Source: Chitinophaga polysaccharea (GTDB taxonomy: Bacteria > Bacteroidota > Bacteroidia > Chitinophagales > Chitinophagaceae). Taken from it: a stretch of 64,000 nucleotides of DNA. The notes beneath the pieces are model-generated. The model did no database searches. It was not told the DNA's origin and saw only the letters and a list, made by a program, of their open reading frames with translations. The position numbers and the translations under genes were made by a program. Shown one piece after another: positions 8,953 through 19,205 of this stretch. The stretch lies in contig NZ_VIWO01000009.1 in NCBI RefSeq assembly GCF_007829335.1, forward strand, positions 1 through 64,000, read 5' to 3'. Every line of letters begins with the position of its first letter. The stretch's first letter is position 1.

Positions 8953-10866
8953 ATGAAAAAAACACTATTTGGTCTTTCTGTTTTTCTATGGGCTGCGCTA
9001 CCTGCGTTTACCCAAAACGTTGTTGAACATGCAGCACCGGGTTTTGACATCCCGCGTGCAGCAATATCACACGGCAGCATCGATACCATCAGTTACAACT
9101 CCACAACAGTAGGTAATCCGCGCAGGGCGCTGATTTATACCCCACCAGGATTTTCCCGGCAACATAAGTACCCGGTACTATACCTGCTGCATGGTATCGG
9201 AGGTGACGAAAAAGAATGGTTAAATGGCGGCTCGCCCCAGGTAATCCTGGATAACTTATACGCCGATGGGAAAATTGAGCCGATGATCGTAGTCATGCCC
9301 AACGGCAGGGCCATGAAAGACGACCGGGCAACAGGTAATATTATGGCGCCGGACAAAGTACAGGCGTTTGCCACTTTTGAAAAAGATTTACTAAGCGATC
9401 TTATCCCGTATGTACAAAAGAAGTATCCTGTTTACACCGACAAGGATCACCGGGCCATTGCGGGCTTGTCGATGGGCGGGGGGCAGTCACTGAATTTTGG
9501 TCTCGGCAACCTGGATAAATTTGCATGGATAGGCGGCTTCTCATCTGCCCCCAATACCAAAACACCGGAACAGCTGGTGCCGGATCCTGCAGCCGCAAAA
9601 CAGCAAATAAAGCTGCTTTGGATCTCCTGCGGCGCCAGCGATGGATTAATTACCTTCAGTAAGCGCACGCACGATTACCTGCAAAAGAACAATGTGCCGC
9701 ATATCTATTACATTGAGTCGGGCGTACACGATTTTAAAGTGTGGAAGAATGGATTATATATGTTTTCCCAACTGATTTTTAAACCAGTAGACACTACCAC
9801 CTTCTCAAAATATCAAGTGGCAGGCGTACCTGCGGAGACCAATGTGCGCAATGCAAAGTATCCGCAGATACTGGCCGATCACCGTGTGATCTTCCAGGTT
9901 AAAGCGCCGGAAGCGCGGACGGTACAGGTAGACCTGGGCCGTAAATATGATATGGTAAAAGATTCCGGTGGTTTGTGGACAGTAACAACAGATTCCATAG
10001 GGGAGGGCTTTCACTACTATTCATTGCTGATAGATGGCGTGGCCGTTGCCGATCCCGCCAGTGAAACTTTTTATGGTATGGGAAGAATGGCAGCCGGTAT
10101 TGAAATACCCGGCGCCAATTATTATGCCCTGAAAGACGTGCCGCACGGAGATATCCGCACCAGGAAATATTTTTCCAGGGTTACAGGTGCATGGCGGCAG
10201 TTATATATCTATACCCCGCCCGGCTATGACGAAAATACAAAAAGGAAATATCCGGTGCTCTATATTTTACACGGTGGTGGCGAAAATGAAACTGGCTGGG
10301 CCAAACAAGGCAAGGCCGACCTGATCATGGATAATTTGATTGCTTCGAAAAAAGCCGAACCCATGTTGATCGTGATGCCGGATGCTAATGTTGGCGGTAC
10401 GGCTTTCGATGAATCATCATTGACAACATTTGAGTCGGAGCTGAAGGAGGTGATTATTCCCCTGGTAGAAAAGCAATTTCGCGTTGAAACCGATGCCAGC
10501 AAAAGGGCATTAGCTGGTTTATCTATGGGAGGCATTCATACGCTTTACACTGGTATTAAAAACACGGAGCTGTTTTCCTACCTGGGAGTATTTAGTTCGG
10601 GCTGGCTGCAGCCGAGGCAAAGTGCCGTTGCAGCAGCTCAGTATGATTTTATGAAAGCTAATGCCACCACGATTAACAACCGCCTGAAAGCACTGTGGAT
10701 TTCAATGGGAGGAAAAGAGGATATTGCCTTTAAGAACTGCCAGCTTATGCTGGCAAAGTTGGATGAACTAAAGATCAGATATGCCTATAGCGAATATCCG
10801 GGCGGCCATACCTGGCCGGTATGGAGAAATAACTTATTCAACTTCGCCCAACAGCTTTTTAAATAA
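8953..10866 (+). CDS. Double CE1 esterase (feruloyl/acetyl xylan esterase)
   Basis: A 637-residue exported protein with two complete alpha/beta-hydrolase esterase domains of carbohydrate esterase family 1 (also called esterase D-like). Domain 1 (about 45-285) has YLLHGIGGDEKEW, the nucleophile elbow GLSMGGG and GVHDFKVW with the His. Domain 2 (about 395-637) has YILHGGGENETGW, GLSMGGIH and PGGHTWPVW. Between them is an E-set module like CBM48 (about 295-385). Both domains keep Ser and His, so both should be active. The likely substrates are feruloyl or acetyl esters on arabinoxylan. ATG 8953 was chosen because MKKTLFGLSVFLWAALPAFTQ is a clean signal peptide; an upstream ATG at 8887 is in frame but lacks one. 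Confidence 0.85.
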   Translation: MKKTLFGLSVFLWAALPAFTQNVVEHAAPGFDIPRAAISHGSIDTISYNSTTVGNPRRALIYTPPGFSRQHKYPVLYLLHGIGGDEKEWLNGGSPQVILDNLYADGKIEPMIVVMPNGRAMKDDRATGNIMAPDKVQAFATFEKDLLSDLIPYVQKKYPVYTDKDHRAIAGLSMGGGQSLNFGLGNLDKFAWIGGFSSAPNTKTPEQLVPDPAAAKQQIKLLWISCGASDGLITFSKRTHDYLQKNNVPHIYYIESGVHDFKVWKNGLYMFSQLIFKPVDTTTFSKYQVAGVPAETNVRNAKYPQILADHRVIFQVKAPEARTVQVDLGRKYDMVKDSGGLWTVTTDSIGEGFHYYSLLIDGVAVADPASETFYGMGRMAAGIEIPGANYYALKDVPHGDIRTRKYFSRVTGAWRQLYIYTPPGYDENTKRKYPVLYILHGGGENETGWAKQGKADLIMDNLIASKKAEPMLIVMPDANVGGTAFDESSLTTFESELKEVIIPLVEKQFRVETDASKRALAGLSMGGIHTLYTGIKNTELFSYLGVFSSGWLQPRQSAVAAAQYDFMKANATTINNRLKALWISMGGKEDIAFKNCQLMLAKLDELKIRYAYSEYPGGHTWPVWRNNLFNFAQQLFK

Positions 10867-11279
10867 ATGCGTTGCTGGTTATTACAATGGCTGTTAAACG
10901 CCGGGAGGTAAGGGGGCTGTCTGTTTAGACATTATTGCTATCCTTTTGGAGATTAGTGCCATGGATATATACTTCCCTATTGTAGATTCGATTCATGTTT
11001 TTTGTTCCAATATCTTGTCACCCTTCTTCAATTGTTACGTTATGAAAAAATGCGCTACTTAAAACGCTAAATGATTACTTATGAAATTTCAATGCGTCTG
11101 GGTCACCACGTCCCATTACAACCAATTTCAGTTTCATCCTTAACCGGGTAGTATCAGCATTGCTATCGCTGTACTGTCTTTTTATCGCATTGTGATTGTT
11201 TATGCCGGTATTCCGGCGCGATGGTCTTTTACAGGCTGTCAGCACCCTTATTGCCCTAACATTAAATTTTTTGAATTCC
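10867..11279. promoter_or_regulatory. Intergenic region upstream of the xylan SusC operon
   Basis: A 413-bp gene-free stretch that should contain the promoter and HTCS-1 operator for the SusC/SusD operon. I found no exact TAnnTTTG box. The nearest is TAGATTCG at 10983-10990. The xyloglucan-type TGTAACATT signature is absent. Confidence 0.35.
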
Positions 11280-14200
11280 ATGTTTAAAATGATTCTTTCG
11301 CAGATGTCATGGAAATGGCTGGTAGTGACGGCGTTTATGTTGTCGGCATTACCCGGTTATTTGCCGTTACAAGCCCAGGATGCAGGTCTGGTCCGGGGAG
11401 TAGTGCTGGATGAGAAAAAGACGCCCATCCCGGGTATAACAGTACTGGTAAAAGATACGAAGGTAAGTACCAGTACGGATGGGGATGGTAAGTTCGCCAT
11501 TCATGTTCCGTCTGGCAAACAGGTACTTGTTTTTAGCTACATAGGAAAAGTATCACAGGAAGTAAATATCCAGAACAGATCGGATATAGCTGTTGTCATG
11601 AAAGATAAAGTGGTTGGCTTAGAAGATGTAATAGTAGTGGGTTATGGCCGGCAGAAACAGGCAAGTGTGGTAGCTGCTGTTTCCCAAACTACCGGCAAAG
11701 TACTGGAACGGGCAGGCGGCGTATCAAATATTGGTGCAGCGCTCACCGGGAATGTACCTGGTTTGATTACTGCCCAAAGTACGGGGTTGCCCGGCGAAGA
11801 AGACCCCCAGCTGCTTATCCGTGGTCTTAGCACCTGGAATAATAGCAATCCCCTGATCCTGGTGGATGGGGTGGAACGTCCTATGAGCAGTGTGGATATA
11901 GGCTCTGTAGAAACGGTCACCGTTTTAAAAGATGCTTCGGCAACTGCAGTATTTGGTTCACGCGGCGCCAACGGCGTTATCCTCATTACCACCAAAAGAG
12001 GAAAAGCGGGGAAAGCATCTATTCGCGCTACCGTGAATACCATTATGAAAGCGCCTTCTAAATTACCGGGCAAAGCAGATTCATATGATGCGCTTCGTAC
12101 CGTTAACGAAGCTATTGAGTACGAGTTGGCATTGAAGCCTGAAAGCTGGAACAACTACTACCCACAGGCCATTTTAGATAAATACCGGCACCCGGCCAAC
12201 CTGGAAGAAGCGGAACGCTATCCTAATGTAGATTGGGCAAAAACCTTATTCAAGGATCATGCGATGTCGCAAAATGCCAACGTGAATATCAGCGGGGGGA
12301 CGCGTTTTGTCAAATACTTTACCAGTGCAGACTTTCTGCATGAAGCAGATCTTTTTAAAATTTATGATAATAAACGCGGGTATAAACCCGGTTTCGGCTT
12401 TAACCGGTTAAATGCACGTTCTAACCTGGATTTTCAATTAACGTCGTCTACGCTCTTTAAAGTAAATCTCGCGGGTTCGTATGGTGTACGGAAAAGTCCG
12501 TGGGGATTTTCCGGTAATCAGTATGGATCCTGGATTGATGCCTATACCACTGCGCCGGATGTATTTCTACCGGTATATTCCGATGGCTCCTGGGGGTACT
12601 ATGCACCCAATGAAGGAAGGGCGGAGAATTCGGCCAGAAACCTGGCTGTAGGTGGTATCCAATATCAGACCACTACCCGCATCACCACCGACTTTACGGT
12701 GGAACAAAACCTGGATATGCTCCTTAAAGGATTAAAGTTTAATGGTACGCTTTCCATGGACAATACTTTCGTGGAAAGTAACAGGGGAGTCAATGACCTT
12801 TATAATGATGTTCAGCGTAAATGGATCGATCCTGCCACGGGGAATGTATTTTATAAGAGCGCTTTTGACGGTGTAACCAATTTCGATTTCCAGGAAGGGG
12901 TAAAATGGACGCCGGCAGCAGGAGCGGTGACGGATAACCAGCGCCGGTTATTCTACCAGTTGCAGCTGAATTATGCCAAAACCATTGCGGATAAGCACAG
13001 TGTAACCGCCATGGGACTCCTGAATCGCAATGTTACCGCTTACGGCAGCATGATACCCTCGTACCGGGAAGACTGGGTGTTTCGTACCACCTATACCTAC
13101 AATGATAAGTATACGTTCGAGTATAATGGCGCTTATAACGGTTCCGAAAAATTTGCCCCCAAATACCGGTTTGCCTTCTTCTCCTCAGGGGGTGTAAACT
13201 GGATTGTATCCAATGAAAAATTCATGAAGAATATCAGGTTCCTGGATCTGTTAAAGTTCCGTGCTTCATACGGACAAACGGGTTTTGATAACGTGGCGGG
13301 CCGCTTTTTATACCTTACCGACTGGGCATATGGCGGACAGGCGCGACTGGGCACCACCGGGGAAGGCGCCGAGCAAAGTCCATATAACTGGTACCGGGAA
13401 GCTACTGTAGGTAATCCCAATGTGCAGTGGGAGCAGGCAGAGAAATTCAATGTGGGTACCGACTTTGAATTATTCAAAGGATTCATAAAAGGTAAGGCTG
13501 ATTTCTTCCAGGACAGGCGCTCTAAAATATTATTAGCTAACCGGTCTTCCGTACCTTCTTATTATGGTGCCACGCCACCGGTGGCCAACCTGGGCAGGGT
13601 AAATTCCCAGGGTTATGAGCTGGAGCTGCACTTCAACTACCAGGCATCTAAACAAACCCGGGTTTGGGCCGATCTGAATATGACCCATACAAAAAATAAA
13701 GTCATCGAGGCTGATAACCCCGCATTGCTGCCGGCTTATCAAAAATCGGAAGGCATGCAGATTGGTCAGGCTTATTCCTACGTGAGCCAGGGATACTATA
13801 ACACCTGGGATGAGCTGTATGGTAGTACAATACATAATACCAACGACAATCAGAAATTACCGGGCAACTATTACCTCGTGGATTACAACGGTGATGGTGT
13901 GATTGACGCGCGGGATAATATCCCTTATGGACATAGCGGCTGGCCTACGAATACCTACAATGCCACTTTGGGCGTAGACTGGAGAGGAATGAGTGCTTTT
14001 GTACAATTCTATGCCGCTAATAACGTCACCCGCCAGGTGGTTTTTAATAGTTTGGGATCCCAGGGACATACCGTTTATGATGAGGGTAGTTACTGGTCAA
14101 AGAACAACACCAATGGAGATGTGCCAATGCCCCGCTGGTTGTCAACACCGGCAGATTATTACCGGGGTACTCAATATATGTATGATGGTTCCTATCTGCG

Positions 14201-14417
14201 ACTAAAGAACGCAGAAATTGCCTATACATTTAACACAGGCTTTATAAAGCGTGTAGGGCTTGAATCGCTGAGAGTATATCTCAACGGGAATAATCTGGCG
14301 GCCTGGAGCAAGATGCCGGATGACCGTGAATCAAACTTTGCCGGCACTGGCTGGGCATCGCAGGGAGCATATCCTACTGTAAAGCGTTATAATCTCGGCG
14401 CCAATTTTACCTTCTAA
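11280..14417 (+). CDS. SusC-like TonB-dependent outer-membrane transporter (xylan PUL, first)
   Basis: Outer-membrane importer of oligosaccharides that works with the SusD lipoprotein and draws energy from TonB. About 1045 residues from ATG 11280, usual for SusC. After the signal peptide (ending LPLQAQ) come a carboxypeptidase-regulatory-like domain (VRGVVLDEKKTPIPGITVLV, about 35-110) and the plug with the SusC signature (LILVDGVERPM...VLKDASATAVFGSRGANGV). The 22-strand barrel follows and ends in aromatic YNLGANFTF. An ATG at 11196 is in frame but adds non-signal residues. It is followed after 2 bp by its SusD. Confidence 0.93.
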   Translation: MFKMILSQMSWKWLVVTAFMLSALPGYLPLQAQDAGLVRGVVLDEKKTPIPGITVLVKDTKVSTSTDGDGKFAIHVPSGKQVLVFSYIGKVSQEVNIQNRSDIAVVMKDKVVGLEDVIVVGYGRQKQASVVAAVSQTTGKVLERAGGVSNIGAALTGNVPGLITAQSTGLPGEEDPQLLIRGLSTWNNSNPLILVDGVERPMSSVDIGSVETVTVLKDASATAVFGSRGANGVILITTKRGKAGKASIRATVNTIMKAPSKLPGKADSYDALRTVNEAIEYELALKPESWNNYYPQAILDKYRHPANLEEAERYPNVDWAKTLFKDHAMSQNANVNISGGTRFVKYFTSADFLHEADLFKIYDNKRGYKPGFGFNRLNARSNLDFQLTSSTLFKVNLAGSYGVRKSPWGFSGNQYGSWIDAYTTAPDVFLPVYSDGSWGYYAPNEGRAENSARNLAVGGIQYQTTTRITTDFTVEQNLDMLLKGLKFNGTLSMDNTFVESNRGVNDLYNDVQRKWIDPATGNVFYKSAFDGVTNFDFQEGVKWTPAAGAVTDNQRRLFYQLQLNYAKTIADKHSVTAMGLLNRNVTAYGSMIPSYREDWVFRTTYTYNDKYTFEYNGAYNGSEKFAPKYRFAFFSSGGVNWIVSNEKFMKNIRFLDLLKFRASYGQTGFDNVAGRFLYLTDWAYGGQARLGTTGEGAEQSPYNWYREATVGNPNVQWEQAEKFNVGTDFELFKGFIKGKADFFQDRRSKILLANRSSVPSYYGATPPVANLGRVNSQGYELELHFNYQASKQTRVWADLNMTHTKNKVIEADNPALLPAYQKSEGMQIGQAYSYVSQGYYNTWDELYGSTIHNTNDNQKLPGNYYLVDYNGDGVIDARDNIPYGHSGWPTNTYNATLGVDWRGMSAFVQFYAANNVTRQVVFNSLGSQGHTVYDEGSYWSKNNTNGDVPMPRWLSTPADYYRGTQYMYDGSYLRLKNAEIAYTFNTGFIKRVGLESLRVYLNGNNLAAWSKMPDDRESNFAGTGWASQGAYPTVKRYNLGANFTF

Positions 14418-14419
14418 AC

Positions 14420-16306
14420 ATGACCGTTATGAATAAATATATAAAGCTGTTATTGGCAACCTTTGGCATAACCGCCATTCATGGCCTGTCATCCTGTACA
14501 AAGTTTCTCGACAGGGAACCACAATCTATTGTATCGGCAGATAATGCCTTTAAAACCTTCATTAGTTTTCAGGGGTATACCGAAGAACTCTATCACTGCA
14601 TCCCGGATTTTACAAATGCTTACTGGACGAATTCCTGGAATTGGGGGGAAGATGAAATTCAATCTACCGCGCGTGATTTTCATTTCATTATAAAAATAGA
14701 TAACGGTGATTTCTGGGGATGGCAATCACAATTTGATGGCTGGCAGGCAGGGTGGATGGATCGGAACAACACCAGCACCAACGACGACCGAATGGCAAAA
14801 TCATTGTGGAAACTGGGCTGGTATGGCATTCGTAAAGCCAATATGGGCCTCGAAAACCTCAATAAGCTCACCGATGCCACCCAGGAAGAAAAAGACCTGA
14901 TCAAAGGTCAGCTATTGTTTTTCAGAGGTTGGTTTCATTTTATGTTCATTCAGTATTTTGGTGGATTGCCCTATATCGATAAAGTACTTCCGGGCGATCA
15001 GAAGCTAACATTGCCCAGGCTGAAGTATAACGAATGCGCAGATAAAGCAGCTGCAGATTTCAGTGAAGCGGCAAAGCTGCTGCCGGTAAACTGGGATAAT
15101 ACTATTGCCGGGAAAAGGACGCTGGGAAAAAATCAGCTACGCATTAATAAGATCATGGCGTTGGGTTATCTCGGGAAAAACTACCTATGGGCTGGAAGTC
15201 CGCTGATGAATTATGTATCTACCGGCAGCAAAACCTACAGCACCACCTACTGCCAGAAAGCGGCCGAAGCCTTCGGTGAACTGTTGCAACGCTGCGAGTC
15301 GGGCGACGCTCCATATAGTCTCGTGGATTTTTCAAAGTACTATACTAATTTCTATAGCGCCGGCCAAAATTGGCTAATGCCAGGCAGTACAGAAGCTATT
15401 TTTCGCGGTCCTTACTATGGTGCACATGGTTCTACCTATGGCACCGCAAAACAGTATGGTTCCGCTTTGCTGACAGGGGAAACCATCACCTTTGCGCCTA
15501 CTGCTAACTACGTAGATTATTATGGCATGGCTAATGGGCTACCCATCAAAAACATTACACAGGCAGATCCGGAATCGGGCTACGATCCGGCATACCCCTG
15601 GAAAGGAAGGGATCCCCGTTTTTATAATGATATCATTTTCGATGGCGTGAAATGTGTGCAAGGTGCTACTACAGACGAAAAGAACCGCTACGCGAATCTT
15701 TTCACCGGTGGCAGTTACCGCGATGTTAGTAGCGCCAGCCGCACCGGTTATTTGCTCCACAAGTTTGTTCCAATGACTGCCAATAGATTTGATAACGGTT
15801 GGAGCTATGATAAAGCGCTCAATATCCATCTGCCTTACATGCGCCTGGCAGACGTGTATCTGATGTACGCAGAAGCAGCGGCTGAGGGATATGGATCCGC
15901 TACAGGAAAATCCGGTAATTATACCAAAACGGCATTGGACGCCATTAATGCGATCCGCGACCGGGCAGGAGCGGGACATGTGGCCGCACGCTTTACTGGT
16001 GCGCTGGATGAATTTATGAGCGAAGTCCGGCGCGAAAGGGCGGTGGAACTCTCTTTTGAAGGCCATCGCTTTAATGACCTGAGAAGGTGGATGTTGCTGA
16101 TACAAAGTCCGTATACCCTAAAAAAATCTGTTGAGTTTGACCGGTCGCCAGCATTCAGTACTACTGATCCCACGAATAATAGGGTACTCAACTTACGTGA
16201 AGCGGTAATCCTGGAACGCAAGTATTCCGAGAAACACTATTGGTTGCCGCTGAAAAATGCAGACGCCAATATGTACCTGGAGTTTAAACAGAATCCTGGT
16301 TGGTAA
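14420..16306 (+). CDS. SusD/RagB-like surface lipoprotein (xylan PUL, first)
   Basis: A glycan-binding lipoprotein that caps the preceding SusC and hands over xylo-oligosaccharides. The 628-residue chain starts with a lipoprotein signal (GLSSC, Cys26 if ATG 14420 is used). The N-terminal tetratricopeptide-like region and the C-terminal segment YMRLADVYLMYAEAAAEG, then RRERAVELSFEGHRFNDLRR, are standard SusD features. An alternative start at ATG 14429 (MNKYIKLL) is equally good. Its close coupling to SusC (2 bp) implies translation together. Confidence 0.92.
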   Translation: MTVMNKYIKLLLATFGITAIHGLSSCTKFLDREPQSIVSADNAFKTFISFQGYTEELYHCIPDFTNAYWTNSWNWGEDEIQSTARDFHFIIKIDNGDFWGWQSQFDGWQAGWMDRNNTSTNDDRMAKSLWKLGWYGIRKANMGLENLNKLTDATQEEKDLIKGQLLFFRGWFHFMFIQYFGGLPYIDKVLPGDQKLTLPRLKYNECADKAAADFSEAAKLLPVNWDNTIAGKRTLGKNQLRINKIMALGYLGKNYLWAGSPLMNYVSTGSKTYSTTYCQKAAEAFGELLQRCESGDAPYSLVDFSKYYTNFYSAGQNWLMPGSTEAIFRGPYYGAHGSTYGTAKQYGSALLTGETITFAPTANYVDYYGMANGLPIKNITQADPESGYDPAYPWKGRDPRFYNDIIFDGVKCVQGATTDEKNRYANLFTGGSYRDVSSASRTGYLLHKFVPMTANRFDNGWSYDKALNIHLPYMRLADVYLMYAEAAAEGYGSATGKSGNYTKTALDAINAIRDRAGAGHVAARFTGALDEFMSEVRRERAVELSFEGHRFNDLRRWMLLIQSPYTLKKSVEFDRSPAFSTTDPTNNRVLNLREAVILERKYSEKHYWLPLKNADANMYLEFKQNPGW

Positions 16307-16352
16307 AACGTACAATTCCTACTTGTATCGTTTACGCTAATTTCAAAAATTC

Positions 16353-19172
16353 ATGAATCAGATGAAAGCATTAATAGCCGCTATAGCGCTGACGGGCCTC
16401 ATGCCGGTGGCGCAGGCACAAGATACTACGGGCATTGCGATATCAAATGTTCCTGACAACAATATGGTGCAGGTAGCATTCCGCAAGCTGAACAAAAGAG
16501 AGCTGCCGGGTGGTATTTCCGTGGTAGACGTATTGCCGCAAATGACACAAAACTATATGAACTATAGCCTCGAAAATATGGAGAGCTGGGCCAGTGGTTT
16601 TAACGGTAATAGTATATGGGGAATGGGAAATTACCTGCTTGTCATTGATGGCGTGCCCCGCGAGGCTACCAATGTACTGCCCACCGAAATAGCGCAAATC
16701 TCTTTTCTCAAAGGGGTGAATGCAGTGGCATTATATGGCAGCCGGGCCGCGAAAGGGGTGGTATATATTACTACCAAGAGAGGAAAAGCCGGTAATCAAC
16801 GGATAGACGTAAGAGCAAACGGCGGGATCAACGTCCCCAAAGCATATCCCACCTACCTGGGATCAGCGGAGTATATGACGCTCTATAATGAGGCGCGCCG
16901 TAATGATGGACTTACGGATTTATATAGCCCTGAGACTATTTATCAGTATGCTTCCGGTAAGAATAAATACAGGTATCCCGATGTAGATTATTATTCAGAT
17001 GAATACCTTAAAAAATTCTTTAGCCGCTACGATGTAACGGCGGAAATATCCGGTGGAAATAATAAGGCACGCTATTATACGAATATCGGTTACCAGGCTT
17101 CCGGATCGTTGCTCAATTTTGGTGAGGCCCGGCAAAATGGGAAATCTGACCGCCTCAATCTGCGTGGTAACGTAGACGTTAACCTGAGCGATTATATTTC
17201 CTGTAATGTTGATGCCAGCGCTATCTTTTATACCGGAAGGGGAGTAAATACGGATTACTGGGGAAGTGCTGCAAACTTGCGCCCTTATCGTTTTGCGCCA
17301 CTTATTCCTTTAGATAGAATAGAAGGAGATGATGAGGCATCCAATGTGCTCGTAAAAAACAGTAATCATATTATCGACGGGAAGTATTTGCTGGGAGGAA
17401 CACAGCTGGATCAGACAAATCCTTTTGCGGCGATCTACGCCGGTGGTAACAACCGTTATATTAGCCGGCAGTTCCTGTTCAATACAGGCGTGAATGCAGA
17501 CCTTAGAAATTTGCTGAAAGGACTTACTTTCCGTGCCACGTTTGCAGTTGATTATAATACATCTTACAACCTGGCTTATAATAATAATTACGTGGTGTAT
17601 GCTCCCACCTGGAATACTTATTCCGGTAAGGACTTAATCAGCAGCCTGACACAATATGGGCAGGATGCTACTTCCGGCGTACAGAATGTTAGCAGTAGCT
17701 GGTATCGTCAGACTATTGCTGCTACTGGCCAGTTTAATTACCTGAATACCATCCGTGGCAAGCACCATCTTTCTGCTGTTTTACTGGTGAATGGTTTCCA
17801 GCAATCAGAGTCGGCGGTATATCACCGTACCAGCAATGCTAACCTGGGTTTGCAGCTGGGCTATGATTTTAAAAACACCTACTACATAGATTTTAGCAGT
17901 GCCATGATTCATAGTGCGAAGCTGCCGGAAGGAAATAGAAATGCTTTTTCTCCAACGGTGTCACTGGGCTGGCGAATTAGTAATGCACCTTTCCTGCGGG
18001 CAATATCGGCCATTGATGAGCTGCGTTTGACTGCTTCCGCGGGAGTATTGCATACTGACCTGGATATAGCCTCATATTATTTATACCAGGGAGTATATAC
18101 CACGCAGGGAAGCTGGTTTGGCTGGAAAGATGGTACTGGCGTGCAGGCTACAGAGTCGCGCCGGGGCGCCAATCCTGATATGCGTTTTCCCAAAAGGGAA
18201 GAAATCAGTATTGGCCTGGATGGCTCTTTCTTTCATCAGTTAATAAAACTGGAAGGTAATTTCTTCGTCAATAAAATTACCGGAAATATCATTCAGCCAG
18301 ATGTACTTTATCCTTCTTATTTCACCACCGGGTTCCCGTCATCCTCTTTTATCCCCTACATCAATTATAACGATGATAAACGAGTGGGCGCCGATTTCAG
18401 CCTTAGCTTCCATAACAAGTTGCGGGAGGTCAGTTATACAATAGGACTGGTAGGCAGCTATTATAAAACAACCGCAGCGAAACGCGCGGAGTTGTATGCT
18501 GATAACTATCAATATCGTCAGGGTAAGCCTTTGGATGCTATATGGGGATTACAAAACCAGGGATTCTTCCGGGATGCAGATGATATTAAAAATTCTCCGG
18601 CCCAGGCTTTTGGCCAGGTAAAACCAGGCGATATTAAGTATAAAGATCAAAATGGGGACGGCATTATTGATGCCCGCGATGAAGTGTACCTGGGTCGTGC
18701 CGGCTGGGCTGGTTCTCCGCTTACATTGGGACTTAACCTGAGTGCCAAATGGAGAAACTTCTCCTTCTTTGCGCTGGCTGTAGGGCGTTTTGGCGCGTAT
18801 GGTATGAAGAATAGCTCCTGGTTCTGGGTAGATGGAGAAGATAAATATTCTGCCGTGGTAAGAGACCGCTGGACGCCCGAAACAGCGCAAACCGCCAAAT
18901 ATCCCCGTCTTACAACATTTGCCAGCGATAATAATTTCCGCAGTTCAGATTTCTGGTTGTACAAAACTGACCGTATAGACCTGGCGAAAGTCCAGATCTC
19001 TTATGATATGAGCGGATTGCTGGGCAGGAAGAAAGTACTGAAAGAAATGGGGGTATATATCAGCGGTTTTAATTTACTAACGGTGTCGGCCGAACGCAAA
19101 ACAATGGAAATGAATGTGGGTGCCGCGCCGCAAACACGCTTGTATAACCTTGGTATAAAGGGATTGTTTTAA
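16353..19172 (+). CDS. SusC-like transporter without regulatory domain (xylan PUL, second)
   Basis: 939 residues, clearly shorter than the other three SusC proteins here. The signal peptide (ending VAQAQ) is followed almost directly by a reduced plug (YLLVIDGVPREATNVLP...FLKGVNAVALYGSRAAKGV) with no carboxypeptidase-regulatory-like domain. A typical barrel follows, ending YNLGIKGLF. The frame is intact, so this is a short form rather than a broken gene. It is the second transporter of a SusC-SusD-SusC-SusD arrangement known from xylan PULs of Bacteroides. It probably handles a different range of xylo-oligosaccharides. Confidence 0.9.
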   Translation: MNQMKALIAAIALTGLMPVAQAQDTTGIAISNVPDNNMVQVAFRKLNKRELPGGISVVDVLPQMTQNYMNYSLENMESWASGFNGNSIWGMGNYLLVIDGVPREATNVLPTEIAQISFLKGVNAVALYGSRAAKGVVYITTKRGKAGNQRIDVRANGGINVPKAYPTYLGSAEYMTLYNEARRNDGLTDLYSPETIYQYASGKNKYRYPDVDYYSDEYLKKFFSRYDVTAEISGGNNKARYYTNIGYQASGSLLNFGEARQNGKSDRLNLRGNVDVNLSDYISCNVDASAIFYTGRGVNTDYWGSAANLRPYRFAPLIPLDRIEGDDEASNVLVKNSNHIIDGKYLLGGTQLDQTNPFAAIYAGGNNRYISRQFLFNTGVNADLRNLLKGLTFRATFAVDYNTSYNLAYNNNYVVYAPTWNTYSGKDLISSLTQYGQDATSGVQNVSSSWYRQTIAATGQFNYLNTIRGKHHLSAVLLVNGFQQSESAVYHRTSNANLGLQLGYDFKNTYYIDFSSAMIHSAKLPEGNRNAFSPTVSLGWRISNAPFLRAISAIDELRLTASAGVLHTDLDIASYYLYQGVYTTQGSWFGWKDGTGVQATESRRGANPDMRFPKREEISIGLDGSFFHQLIKLEGNFFVNKITGNIIQPDVLYPSYFTTGFPSSSFIPYINYNDDKRVGADFSLSFHNKLREVSYTIGLVGSYYKTTAAKRAELYADNYQYRQGKPLDAIWGLQNQGFFRDADDIKNSPAQAFGQVKPGDIKYKDQNGDGIIDARDEVYLGRAGWAGSPLTLGLNLSAKWRNFSFFALAVGRFGAYGMKNSSWFWVDGEDKYSAVVRDRWTPETAQTAKYPRLTTFASDNNFRSSDFWLYKTDRIDLAKVQISYDMSGLLGRKKVLKEMGVYISGFNLLTVSAERKTMEMNVGAAPQTRLYNLGIKGLF

Positions 19173-19205
19173 TCTTTTTCATTCGCATAACTAAGTTCCC
19201 GTTTT

